Positions 36,948 through 48,265 of a DNA stretch of 64,000 nucleotides are shown here, piece after piece. The stretch covers positions 13,925,907 to 13,989,906 of the forward strand of contig OZ022242.1 in assembly GCA_963978895.1 (NCBI GenBank). Reading direction: 5' to 3'. The first letter of the stretch is position 1, and each line of letters starts with the position of its first letter. The notes beneath the pieces are model-generated. The model was not told where the DNA came from. It made no database searches and was given only the letters and a program-made list of their open reading frames with translations. This DNA is from Erpobdella octoculata (lineage: Eukaryota > Annelida > Clitellata > Hirudinida > Erpobdellidae). The position numbers were made by a program, and so were the translations under genes.

Positions 36948-38973
36948 CATGGACGTCTATATAATAGCAACTGGACAATGAGCCAAATCATTTTGAGCTG
37001 TTGTGTTGTACCCAGTTGGTCCCATATCTATTTAGCTGTTCGTATTCGAGTTGTTCGGTCTGCGTTTGGATTTATAGTTATAAAGCCTGTACTGGTTACT
37101 TTTAACATTGAAAATGTTTATAACATTGAAATATAATAATATTTATTGTTGAAATTACGCTTTAGTTTAGTGACTGCGCTCAACACTTGTTTATTTAAAT
37201 ATAGCTATTTTTAGCTTTACGCTATCGTAAGTTTGACTTGATTGACGTTTGGAAACAGTTGGGATTGCTACTATTTTGAACAATTGGATTTATTTCTGTA
37301 TTATAAAAGTTTTTATTGCTAAAAATGCCACACAAGGGCCAGGCATATCGTTGCAAAACCAACTACAAAAGTGTTCCGGGACTATCGGCGGGCGAAAATA
37401 AACCAACAATTCATAGCGTTCCTATAAATGACAATATACTTCTACAGAAATATAATTAAAGCAAATCCTCGAAAAGACTGGAAACCAACTGCCAGTTCAA
37501 AAATTTGCTCAATTTTTTCAATGAAGTAGACTTTGAATCCAGCTGTGTCGATACAAATCAGCATCAAAGAAGGAAAAAACTAAAATTAGAGTCCGGACAG
37601 CTTTTTCAACGTCGACTGAAAAAAGGTGCAGTACCTAGTATTTTTCCTGGTGGTCCAAAATACTGCTCAACTTGTAGAGTACCGTCAAGATCTACTGTTT
37701 GTGCTACAGTTTCAATTCGCTACGAGTACGAAATAAAAAGAAATGTTGAGATGGAGAAGAATTTTTTCAAAAGTGATTGTTTAGCAAATCAAACACCTAA
37801 CGTTTTGGCAGAACGGTAGAAGAATGAAATGACTTTGCCAACAAACTTTACTATTACCACAATTGATGGCATTTTGTTAATTTATTGTTTTAAAGTAGAA
37901 GCTGGTAAAGTTAAAGTGGCTGTTTGCATCTCGGTGGCAGAAAATCTGTCAACGGTTGTCAGTGTGGTTAATGTAAATGTTCCAGCCAACACATTCAAAG
38001 ATTTGTTAACAAACGGATTAGTTACGACAACGTCTCAGCTTATTAATTTGGCAGCTCGAATGAAGACTTGGTCAGAAAATTTAAAAACCTGTCCGTCATT
38101 CACAAAAATGGCTGTTAGCATTTTAAAAGAAAGAATAAACATCTTAACAGAATGCAGTCCAGAAAGTGAAAAACAACGCAAACTTGAATTTGTTTCAGAA
38201 CAAGCCAAACTGCTTACAAAAAGCAAGTTTCATTGTCATTACTCACCAGGGCTCACAATCATGTCATATATACGATTCATGCAGAAAGTCCAGCAGCTTA
38301 TAACACTTTAAGATAATCGAGTTAGGTAACTATTCCATTGACCAGCATTTTGAAAAAGATCATCAAATGTCTTGATGAAATGTATGGGCTCGATAATTTG
38401 GTGCTTGCTATTTAATTTCTGTAAAACAGATCCTTGATAGCAGCAGCAGGAAGATTTGACACGACCATCAGAGTACGCTTTCATTTTATGCGTACATTGC
38501 TGGAAAGTTTTTAAAGAAATCAAGGCATCACCAGAACTGGCAAAATTATTTCTGTCGTCATTGTCATCGAGTCACAGAGTACTTTTCTGCAAAATAATTG
38601 ATTGCACACCTTTGAATCTCAACTCAGAACTGAAAACATACAATTTTTACTGTTTTAATTATCACAATGTTAAAATATTGAAAATTTTCTAATAACTTTG
38701 ACTTTACTACTAATAAATAACTATAATTGTTATAATTTAAAATTCTTAAGTTTACTTTTTCTTTATTTTTTTATGATTTTTACTTTTTATGGATTTTGAT
38801 TAAGTAAAATATATTTGTTTTATCTCAAAACAGCGTTGTGTTTTTCACTCCACATGATTTAGCTATAAATCAAACTTATAATGCGTATATGAAGCATTGC
38901 GCAGTCATGGGACCAACTGGGTACAAGGCTATTATTGGCTAACTGTCCAGATACTATTATATAGACGTCCATG
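36948..38973 (+). mobile_element. P-element-like transposon with THAP remnants
   Basis: Ends are inverted: both begin CATGGACGTCTATATAATAG, and similarity continues inward to TGTACCCAGTTGGTCCCAT about 55-80 bp from each end. The flanks GTTCAGT (36941-36947 and 38974-38980) are identical over 7 bp. Coding remnants on the + strand start at ATG 37325 with a THAP-domain-like sequence (RCKTNYKSVPGL, HSVPINDN, KDWKPTASSKIC, then FNEVDFES and KKGAVPSIFPGG) broken by at least two frame changes. They continue through 37829-38311 with a P-type internal segment (EFVSEQAKLLTKSKFHCHYS). No complete RNase-H-like catalytic region was seen, so the copy is probably non-autonomous. Confidence 0.75.
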
Positions 38974-38980
38974 GTTCAGT

Positions 38981-39225
38981 GAAGCAAGTTGCAACCTCAG
39001 ATTCAGATAAACCTGCTCTACTCGCTGTAGTGTTTGCAATAGTTGATGATTGTGATGTTGTAGCAGACGTAGCAGTAGCGTCAAGCTAGCTTTTTAGTTG
39101 AAATCGGCCTGTTCATAGTTTCATCTCTGATAAACTTGCTAAATCATTTTAAACAAACCACAAAATGTCGTCAGCAATGAATCTGAAAGTATTTCAATTT
39201 CCGACGAAGTAAATGAAAATCTATA
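38981..39225. other. Short spacer in transposon island
   Basis: AT-rich, no recognisable domain. Separates the P-like element from the first Helitron-like copy. Confidence 0.4.
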
Positions 39226-40173
39226 TATAAAAGAACATGTCCTGACTGACTGACTGACCGACCGACCGACTGACTGATTGACTGACTGATAATTAACGCC
39301 GAGCTAAAACGCCTCATCCTAGGAACGTGAAATTTGGAACTTATATTACTTTTATAGCGTAAGCACCCATTGTCATTCCAATTGGACGACCAAAACAGAG
39401 GGAACCGAAGGCGCCCGAGACATATTCGGGGCTTACTGAGCCCCTTCCCAAGAAAATTTTAGAAATCAATAGTGTGAAATAGTGCAAAAACACAATTTGT
39501 TAATTTTACTTGTTTTAAAAGTTCAAAATGACTTAACTTTAGTGAAATTGTTGTATTTCTTTTTGCTTTTTGGCGCCCCAAAGCCTGGCGCCCAGGGACA
39601 GATGCCCTTCCTGCCCCCTTCGCTACGCCACTGCTTCCAAGACTACAAATGCCCGCCTCAGATTCGTTTACGACATTGGCGTTAAATAAATTTGATTTGA
39701 AATGTAGGGTGGAGAAAAGGATTTGCTTGAAAACTCAATAAATAAAAATGCAAAAACATTAAAATTCAGTATTAAAGTTTAAATAAAATAAGATACGTGT
39801 TTCATTATTTCCCGAAAAATTAGTTTCCAAAATTTGAGGTTTTGTGTCCGTTAAAACTGGCTGAGTCCAGTTTCCCACGGACCAGGACAGGCCTCGACTT
39901 TTGTGATTTTGAGACGGACTGGTTCGAGCCTAAATAACGAGCTAGGCCTAGAATTTTCACCTTATAAAATAAAACAGACCGGGTCTAAAAAATCCGTATA
40001 TGGCATTATGGATTAGAGTTCTGCACGGACCGGGCCAGGCCGTGATTTTAGGTCTTCAGACAGACGGGCTGGGCCAAACCTGAAGTCAAGGTGGGATGGG
40101 CCGAAATTTTTTGCGAAAGTATATAGAAATTTTAGGCCTGTAAAAACGGGCTGTGCCCAAATTAGACGGGCCA

Positions 40174-40204
<31 letters not shown>

Positions 40205-40482
40205 ATAGTTTATAGTCCTTTACACCAAGTGTTTTAAGACTGAAACGGCTGTGTCAGAAGCACCTAAGTTCTACCAGTAGTGGATCATAATTTGATCTTT
40301 TTAACTTTTCCCTCCTCCTTTCTTCAGGCTTGGGACTGGCTTGCAAAAGCAAGGCGGAGTTAGACGGGCGGGTCAAAATGTCGACCGGCCGAGCCGAGCC
40401 GGGCTGTTAAAAATTGGCCAGTGCAGTACACTACTGTGAATGCACGGTTTAAATTCTCTAATTTCAAGCGAGTGAAGCCGTG
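39226..40482 (+). mobile_element. Helitron-like element copy 1 (diverged, no satellite core)
   Basis: Starts with ATATATAAAAGAACATGTCC, then a (CTGA/CCGA)n tract and the ACGCCTCATCCTAGGAACGT block shared with the copies at 41047-42773 and 45367-46803. The tandem-repeat core is missing and replaced by unrelated sequence. The shared GGCCGAGCC-rich 3' region resumes at about 39835. The end near 40480 (CAAGCGAGTGAAGCCG) is diverged and lacks the clear CTAG terminus. A poly-T run lies at 40178-40201. Confidence 0.6.
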
Positions 40483-41046
40483 AAGATTGATGCAATTGTC
40501 TGCGCTCAAATTGAAAAATGGAAACCCTCAAACCATCGCCGAAGGACTTCAGGATGTGCTAGAGGAGTTCAACGTGTGTGGTATCAATTGTGATAATTGT
40601 TTCCGACACAAAAAACGTAAATACCGGTAAACACAGGTGTTATTCTGCTGTACCAAATGTTTGAAGAGAAAAGTTACCACAAACCCAAGTTCTTCAGTTG
40701 TCAGCACCATTAGATCGAGGTCTTTGCCTTATCATAGACGATGAACCCCATGGGTCGACTAAATTAGCGAACATTGAGTACTTTGTGCAGGATTTGATGA
40801 ACAATTATGGTAAATTTAAAGAAGCCTTCAACAGCGGTAAAACTGATATTAAGGAAACAGGCGGATTGAGAGACGACATGAAGTTTCTATAGCACCCCAC
40901 TCGTGTCTTCCGTCACTACACTGAGAAGATTGAGATCCCCTTCATGAAGTTTCAACAGATCCCCAACCTCAGCAATGCACGCTGGAACTCTCGTGCTTTA
41001 TGATAATGCACTTTGCGTCACAATCAAAAAAACACTATATTAGTAA
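40483..41046 (+). pseudogene. Unidentified coding remnant between repeat copies
   Basis: A frame containing 40698-40892 reads GLCLIIDDEPHGSTKLANIE, then YFVQDLMNNYGKFKEAF and GGLRDDMKFL, followed by a stop. Protein-like sequence continues after it (VFRHYTEKIEIPFMKFQQIP, then NLSNARWNSRAL). Composition and codon use look like real protein rather than random AT-rich DNA. I suspect a decayed transposon-encoded protein because it lies between two mobile copies, but I do not recognise the family. Confidence 0.4.
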
Positions 41047-41454
41047 CTAGCAGTGCCCGTAGCGGCTTCGCTAGCATGAAATTAGAAAGTTTAAACCGTG
41101 CATCCATAGAAGAGATCAATTTTTTAGGTCTCGGCTCGGCCCGTCGACAACTTAGCCCAGCCCGTTTTAAAAACCTAAACTCCTGGCCCGGAACAGCCCG
41201 TTTGAATTAGGCCCGGCCCATTCTTACAGGCCTAGAAGTTCTATATACTTGATGAAAAACTTCGGCCCGTCCCATCTTGACTTCAGGTTTGGCCCGGCCC
41301 AACTGAAGACCCTAAAATCACTAAAATATCTATATACTTGGTAAAAAACCTCGGCCCGTCCCACTTTGATTTAAGGTTTGGCCTGGCCCGTGTGAAGACT
41401 CTAAAACAACGGCTTGGCCCAACCGGTGATAAACTGGACTTACCTATTTTTAAC

Positions 41455-42400
41455 CGGCACAAAACTTCGAAATACTAATTTTTACATTTGTAGCACTTAC
41501 AGTTTTTGAGTAGCAGTTATTTTGAAATCAAATAACCCTTATTTCCACCCAACATTTGAGGTCCTGGAAACCAAATTTTTAAAAAATGTTGAAACACTTA
41601 TATCATTATTTTTTGAGTAAATACTAAATACTAATTTTGACATCTGTAGCATTCACAGTTTTTGAGTAGCAGTTACTTTAAAAACCAAAGAAACTTTTTT
41701 TCCACCCCACATTTGAGGTCCTGAAAACCAAAATTTCAAAAAATGGTGAAACACATATATCCTTATTTTTAGAGTAGAAACTAAATACTAATTTTTACTT
41801 TTGTAGCATTTACAGTTTTTGAGTAGCAGTTACTTTAAAAACCAAGTAACCCAATTTTCCACCCCACATTTGAGGTCCTGAAAACCAAATTTTCAAAAAA
41901 TAGTGAAACACGTATATCATTATTTTTAGAGTAGAAACTAAATACTAATTTTTACTTTTGTAGCATTTACAGTTTTTGAGTATCAGTTACTTTAAAAACC
42001 AAGTAATCCTATTGTCCAGCCCAAATTTAAGGTCCTGGAAACCAAATTTATAAAAAATGGTGAAACACGTATATCTTTATTTTTAGTATAGAAACTAAAT
42101 ACTAATTTTTAAATCTGTGGTATTTACAGTTTTTGAGTAGCAGTTACTTTAAAAACAAATAACCCTATTTTCCACCCCACATTTGAAGTCCTGGAAACCA
42201 AATTTTCAAAAAATGCTAAAACACGTATTTCATTATTTTTAGAGTAAAAACTAAATACTAATTTTTACTCTTGTAGCAATCACAGTTTTTGAGTTGCAGC
42301 TACTTTAAAAACCAAATAACCCAATTTTCCAACCCACATTTGAGGTCCGGGAAACCGAATTTTCAAAAAATGGTGAAACACGTATCTTTTTATTTTTTAA
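41455..42400. repeat. About 155-bp tandem repeat (satellite core)
   Basis: Roughly six units of about 155 bp, each carrying AAATACTAATTTTTAC, ACAGTTTTTGAGTAGCAGTTACT and a CCACATTTGAGGTCCTGG block. Landmark spacing between units is 153-158 bp. The same units form the core of the copy at 45367-46803, and a single fragment lies near 48155-48260. Confidence 0.9.
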
Positions 42401-42609
42401 GAAGAATCCATATACCAAATTTCAAAATCTCCTCATTTTTGGTTTTCGAGATATACATTGTTTTAGAAAAACGTTTGTTTTCCAGTTTCTTCCCCTCAGG
42501 AGCAAAATTTTCAAAAATCCTTTCTTAGCGCATGCTTACGCAATAAAAGTAATATAAGTTCCAAATTTCACGTTCCTAGGATGAGGCGTTTGAGCTCAGC
42601 GTTGATTAT

Positions 42610-42748
42610 CAGTCAGTCAGTCAATCAGTCAGTCAGTCAGTCAGTCAGTCAGTCAGTCAGTCAGTCAGTCAGTCAGTCAGTCAGTCAGTCAGTCAGTCAG
42701 TCAGTCAGTCAGTCAGTCAGTCAGTCAGTCAGTCAGTCAGTCAGTCAG
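42610..42748. repeat. (CAGT)n microsatellite inside the Helitron-like element
   Basis: About 35 copies of the tetranucleotide with one early variant. The other copies carry the same tract at much shorter length (39240-39290 and 45379-45412), so its length varies between copies of the element. Confidence 0.95.
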
Positions 42749-42894
42749 GACATGTTCTTTTATATATATAGATTATTATGATTATTTCAGTCGTTTATTA
42801 GCTCAATTTATAAGTAGAAGAATAAATACAATTTTATTAAATGTTTTATTTTGAACATAATAATGAGTTTTTTCTTTATTCCCCACTAAACTGA

Positions 42895-43371
42895 TTAAAT
42901 AACTTTTAGTGGTTTTTTTCTCTTTGAAGTATTTTTGCCACCTTGACTCTTGAAAGTCTTCAAAATCAGCTGTGAACGCCTGAGGCGTGGAGGTTCAATA
43001 AACTCTAAGTGAGCATCTTCTGCCACTACCTGGAACAGATCCACCACTTTATCTTCACGCGAACCATCTGACAAAGCCAAAGCATGTTCCACAATACTGC
43101 GACCACTGTTTAATATCGGTGGATCTCCCAACAACTCCAGGGCAGCGTCGATGTCCATCACAGATAGATAGTCTCTCTTAGCTAATTTCAGTATGCTACT
43201 GGCCGTTTGCACTACTATCCGAATCTTTGAGGTCCAGTCCACTTCTTGCAAGTAGCAAATATTAAAGTCTGGTTGGTCATTAGAACATTCTAAAGATGAG
43301 GTGTCCTCAGCCACAAAGTTTAGATTAGAAAATTCTGGATTCAAATTCTTATCTTGTTTTTGCTTTAACAT
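42895..43371 (-). CDS. Small intronless protein with TAF6-like histone fold
   Basis: 158 residues, one exon. The middle (VDWTSKIRIVVQTASSILKL, then AKRDYLSVMDIDAALELLGD) has the helix-loop-helix pattern of the TAF6-type histone fold, where basal-factor subunits show R..KEI.Q.A..F...KR..L...DI..AL. An acidic stretch and FIEPPRLRRSQL follow, loosely like the TAF6 linker, and the C-terminus is basic. Length is far below full TAF6 and the HEAT region is absent. It could be a lineage-specific stand-alone histone-fold protein or a retrocopied fragment that stayed open. It lies between repeats, which tempers confidence that it is expressed. Confidence 0.5.
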   Translation of the reverse strand: MLKQKQDKNLNPEFSNLNFVAEDTSSLECSNDQPDFNICYLQEVDWTSKIRIVVQTASSILKLAKRDYLSVMDIDAALELLGDPPILNSGRSIVEHALALSDGSREDKVVDLFQVVAEDAHLEFIEPPRLRRSQLILKTFKSQGGKNTSKRKKPLKVI

Positions 43372-43518
43372 CTCCTAAGCCAATTCGCGAAAGTTGTGTT
43401 TAATTGTAATGCAAATTATTAATCGTTCGCTTTTACACCGGAAATGGTACAGACAAAAAGCGAAGATGTAAAAATTAGGGGTTTAAAAAATATCAAACAC
43501 ATATACACTTATACACAC

Positions 43519-44455
<937 letters not shown>

Positions 44456-44515
<60 letters not shown>
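44456..44515. repeat. (TA)n microsatellite
   Basis: TA array abutting the Helitron-like fragment. Confidence 0.93.
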
Positions 44516-44519
<4 letters not shown>

Positions 44520-44701
44520 GAATGTTTGTATATATATATATGTATGTATGTATGTATATAGGTATGTTATTTATGCATTGCTACACCATCCGATCGTAAT
44601 GAAATTTTCACACAACCTTGAGAGTCAAGGGGAATCAAATATAGAAAAAAAATTTGAAATCCGTCACAAAATGAGCGGAGCGGAGCGGGTGAGCAAGCGG
44701 G

Positions 44702-44814
<113 letters not shown>

Positions 44815-44934
44815 CGTATGTATGTGTGTGTGCATGTATGTGTGTCTGTGTGTGTTTATGTATGTATGTGTTTTTTACAATATTTCGGCACTAAATGCTC
44901 ATTCAAAGTATGTATGTGTGTGTATGTATATGTG

Positions 44935-45072
44935 TATGTATGTATGTATGTATGTATGTATGTATGTATGTATGTATGTATGTATGTATGTATGTATGTA
45001 TGTATGTATGTATGTATGTATGTATGTATGTATGTATGTATGTATGTATGTATGTATGAATGTATGTATGTA
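44935..45072. repeat. (TATG)n microsatellite
   Basis: Tetranucleotide array with one variant near 45058. The overlapping Met-Tyr-Val-Cys and Tyr-Ile-His-Thr frames are artefacts. Confidence 0.95.
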
Positions 45073-45242
45073 GAATCGGATCTAGGGGGGGGGGGAACTG
45101 AGAGCAAAAAAATGAGCGGGAAAGCGACGGGGAACGGATAACGACCGGGAGCGGGAGCGCATGCTGGAAGGAAACGGGAGCGAAAAAGAAACGCATTAGG
45201 TAAACCTCTAAAAACCCCGGGCAACGCCGGGTGCCCCCGCTA

Positions 45243-45243
45243 G

Positions 45244-45274
<31 letters not shown>

Positions 45275-45279
45275 TTATT

Positions 45280-45366
<87 letters not shown>
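45243..45366. repeat. (TA)n microsatellite between two element ends
   Basis: TA array with a short TTTATTTATTTA interruption. It lies exactly between the CTAG-T end of one element and the start of the next, consistent with insertion into TA arrays. Confidence 0.93.
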
Positions 45367-45372
<6 letters not shown>

Positions 45373-46803
45373 ACATGTCCTGACTGACTGACTGACTGAC
45401 TGACTGACTGATAATCAACGCCGAGCTCAAACGCCTCATCCTAGGAACGTGAAATTTGGAACTTATATTACTTTTATTGCGTAAGCATCCGCTAAGAAAG
45501 GATTTTTGAAAATTTTGCTCATGAGGGGAAGAAACTGGAAAACAAACTTTTTTCTAAAACAATGTATATCTCGAAAACCAAAAATGAGGATATTTTGAAA
45601 TTTGGTATATGGATTCTTCTTGAAAAATAAAAAGATACGTTTTTCACCATTTTTTGAAAATTCGGTTTCCCGGACCTCAAATGTGGGTTGGAAAATTGGG
45701 TTATTTGGTTTTTAAAGTAGCTGCTACTCAAAAACTGTGAATGCTACAGGAGTAAAAATTAGTATTTAGTTTCTACTCCAAAAATAATGAAACCTGTTTT
45801 AGCATTTTTTTTAAATTTGGTTTCCAGGACTTCAAATGTGGGGTGGAAATTAGGGTTATTTGTTTTTTAAAGTAACTGCTACTCAAAAACTGTAAATACC
45901 ACAGATGTAAAAATTAGTATTAAGTTTCTATTCTAAAAATAAAGATATACGTGTTTTACCATTTTTTTTAAATTTGGTTTCCAGGACCTCAAATGTGGGG
46001 TGGAAAATAAGGTTATTTGGTTTTTAATGTAACTGCTGCTCGAAAACTGTAGATGCTACAGGAGTAAAAATTAGTATTTGGTTTCTACTCCAGAAATAAT
46101 GATACACGTGTTTTACCATTTTTTAAAAATTTGGTTTCCAGGACTTCAAATATGGGGTGGAAAATAGGGTTACTTGGTTTTTAAAGTAACTGCTACTCAA
46201 AAACTGTAAATGCTACAAAAGTAAAATTAGTATTCAGTTTCTACTCTAAAAATGATGATATACGTGTTTCACCATTTTTTGAAAATTTGGTTTCCAGGAC
46301 CTCAAATTTGAAGTGGAAAAAGGGTTATTTGATTTTAAAATAACTGCTACTCAAAAACTGTAAGTGCTACAAATGTGAAAATTAGTATTTTGAGGTTTTG
46401 TGCCGGTTAAAAGTAGATGAGTTCAGTTTATCACCGGACGGACGGCCCAAGCCGTTATTTTAGGGTCTTCATATGGCTCTGCCCAAACCTTAAATCAAGG
46501 TGGGACGGGCCGAGATTTTTAACCAAGTATATAGACATTTTAGTGATTTTAGGGTGTTCAGACGGGCCGGGCTAAACCTAAAGTCAAGGTGGGACGGGCC
46601 GAAGTTTTTCATCAAGTATATAGAACTTCTAGGCCTGTAAAAACGGGCCGGGCCAGGAATTAAGGTTTTTGAAACGGGCTGGGCCAAGTTGTCGACGGGC
46701 CGAGCCGTGACCTAAAAAATTGATCCGTACAGTACTCTACTATGTATGCACGGTTCAAATTCTCTAATTTCATGCGAGCGAAGCCGCTACGGGCACTGCT
46801 AGT
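45367..46803 (+). mobile_element. Helitron-like element copy 3 with satellite core
   Basis: Closely similar to the minus-strand copy at 41047-42773. It begins AAAGAACATGTCCTGACTGA with only about eight CTGA units, shares the CCTAGGAACGTGAAATTTGG block, has about five units of the roughly 155-bp tandem repeat (45640-46390) and the GGCCGGGCC-rich part, and ends AAGCCGCTACGGGCACTGCTAG before TATATATA. No coding capacity. Confidence 0.65.
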
Positions 46804-46804
46804 A

Positions 46805-46985
46805 TATATATATTTCTATCTGTTGCATTTTCCTATGAAAAGGACATAATTGCACCTCTTTGTTTTTCCATTATAACTTTTAAAATAATTTAAAAAAAAT
46901 ATTCTAAATTGCCTACAACCTATCCTCAGACCTACCAAATGTACACAAAAAATTTCTTAAAAATCGGTTCAGCCGTTTCACCTCC
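46805..46985 (+). repeat. Dispersed repeat with ATCGGTTCAGCCGTTT
   Basis: CTATCCTCAGACCTACCAAA, TGTACACAAA and AAAATCGGTTCAGCCGTTTC also occur at 52388-52442, inside the first intron of the hAT transposase. This motif set is widespread in invertebrate mobile elements. Class not determined. Confidence 0.6.
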
Positions 46986-46989
46986 AGGA

Positions 46990-48134
46990 AAAGTGCAGAG
47001 AACAGCGAATGTCGTTGTATATCGCCTTTATCGATCTAACCAAGGCATTCGACTTTTTAAGCAGGAACGCCCTGTTTTGGCTATTTAAGAAGATCGGCTT
47101 TCCACCTCGGCTGCTCAGCATTACAACTTCCTATCACGACAACACGCAAGGCGTGGTCAGCTACGACGGGGACACCTCAGAACCCTTCACAATCAAGAGT
47201 GCGGTAAAACAGGGTTGTGTCCTAGCGCTTACATTATTCGGCATATTCTTCTCAATACTGCTGAATTTTGCATTCAAGGATTCTGCCGAAGGTGTTCATT
47301 TACACACCAGAAGTAACTGGAAACTGTTGAACATGGCACGCCTAGGAGTAAAGACAAAGATTCGCACTGTTCTCATCAGGGACATGCTGTTCGCTATGAT
47401 GCGGCCCTGGTGTCACACGCGGAGAAACACCTGCAGCGGCTGATGGACCACTTTGCTCAGACCTGCAGGAAATCTGGTTTGACCATCAGCATCAAAAAAC
47501 TAATATCTTGGGTCAAGACATCCTTGCTTCACCCTCGATCACAATTGACAATGAGGTGCTGGAGGCCACTGACAAGTTTATATACCTGGGCTCCGCCATT
47601 TCTGGCAGCCTATCCCTTGACATCGATATTGACACGAGACTTGCCAAAGCGGCCAGCGTCATGGCCAGACTGAGCAAACGTATATGGTCTAACAACCAAC
47701 TGACACTGAAAACCAGGCTCAAAGTATACCAGGCATGTGTTCTCAGCACTATGTTGTATGGCAGTAAAGCCTGGACCACTTATGCCAGGCAGGAGGATCG
47801 CCTCGAGAGCTTTCATCTTTGCTGTGTCCGACGCATCCTCGGCATAACATGGCAAGACAAAATCACCAACATTGCCGTACTCGAACAAGCCAACTCGTTG
47901 AGCATAAACCTCCTTCTATGCCAAAGACGTCTACGCTGGCTAGGTCACGTGCACCGAATGCAGGAAGGTCGCATACCCAAGTACATCATATATGGCGAAC
48001 TGGCCACAGGGCACCGTCGAGTTGGTCGCCCGCAACTACGCTTCAAGGATGTTTGCAAACGTGACCTCAAACTGACAAGCATCGACCTTGGCAGATGGGA
48101 ACAGCTCGCCGATGACCGGAGAGGCTGGCGCTAG
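46990..48134 (+). pseudogene. LINE reverse transcriptase remnant, frameshifted
   Basis: Non-LTR retrotransposon ORF2, C-terminal half. Visible RT motifs are YIAFIDLTKAFD and AVKQGCVLALTLFGIFFS, then a palm region, then C-terminal FIYLGSAISG, LYGSKAWTTY, RRILGITWQDK and LRWLGHVHRM. The reading frame moves twice, at about 47400 and 47500, each explained by one missing base. The first break falls exactly in the FADD-type catalytic motif, leaving FAMM. The 5' half with the endonuclease is absent. Satellite fragments of the Helitron-like family lie on both sides (before 46803 and at 48155-48260). Confidence 0.85.
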
Positions 48135-48154
48135 ACTGTCCATAAAGGCATAAA

Positions 48155-48265
48155 GAAATAAAGATATACGTGTTTTACCAATTTTTGATAATTTGGTTTC
48201 CAGTACCTCAAATGTGGGGTGGAAAAAAGGAATATTTGCTTAAAAACTACTAATAATGTTAAAAT
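48155..48265 (+). repeat. Single fragment of the ~155-bp satellite
   Basis: GATATACGTGTTTTACCA and TTGGTTTCCAGTACCTCAAA match the core unit of the Helitron-like copies. Isolated unit downstream of the LINE remnant. Confidence 0.8.

Larger units (their letters stand above)
41047..42773 (-). mobile_element. Helitron-like element copy 2 with satellite core
   Basis: Read on the minus strand it begins TATATAAAAGAACATGTCC, has a long (CTGA)n tract, the conserved CCTAGGAACGTGAAATTTGG block, a core of tandem repeats, a GGCCGGGCC-rich region, and ends AAGCCGCTACGGGCACTGCTAG followed by T. A GC-rich hairpin-prone end closing in CTAG-T matches the Helitron 3' rule (CTRR before T). No Rep/helicase gene is present. 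Tandem-repeat core plus ACTG-type microsatellite is the layout known for pearl/HINE-type elements. The class assignment is inference. Confidence 0.65.

Noticed and set aside
42600..42781. Regular array considered as CRISPR or as a Ser-Val-Gln repeat protein
   Set aside because: It is a spacerless CAGT microsatellite inside a mobile element in a eukaryotic genome.
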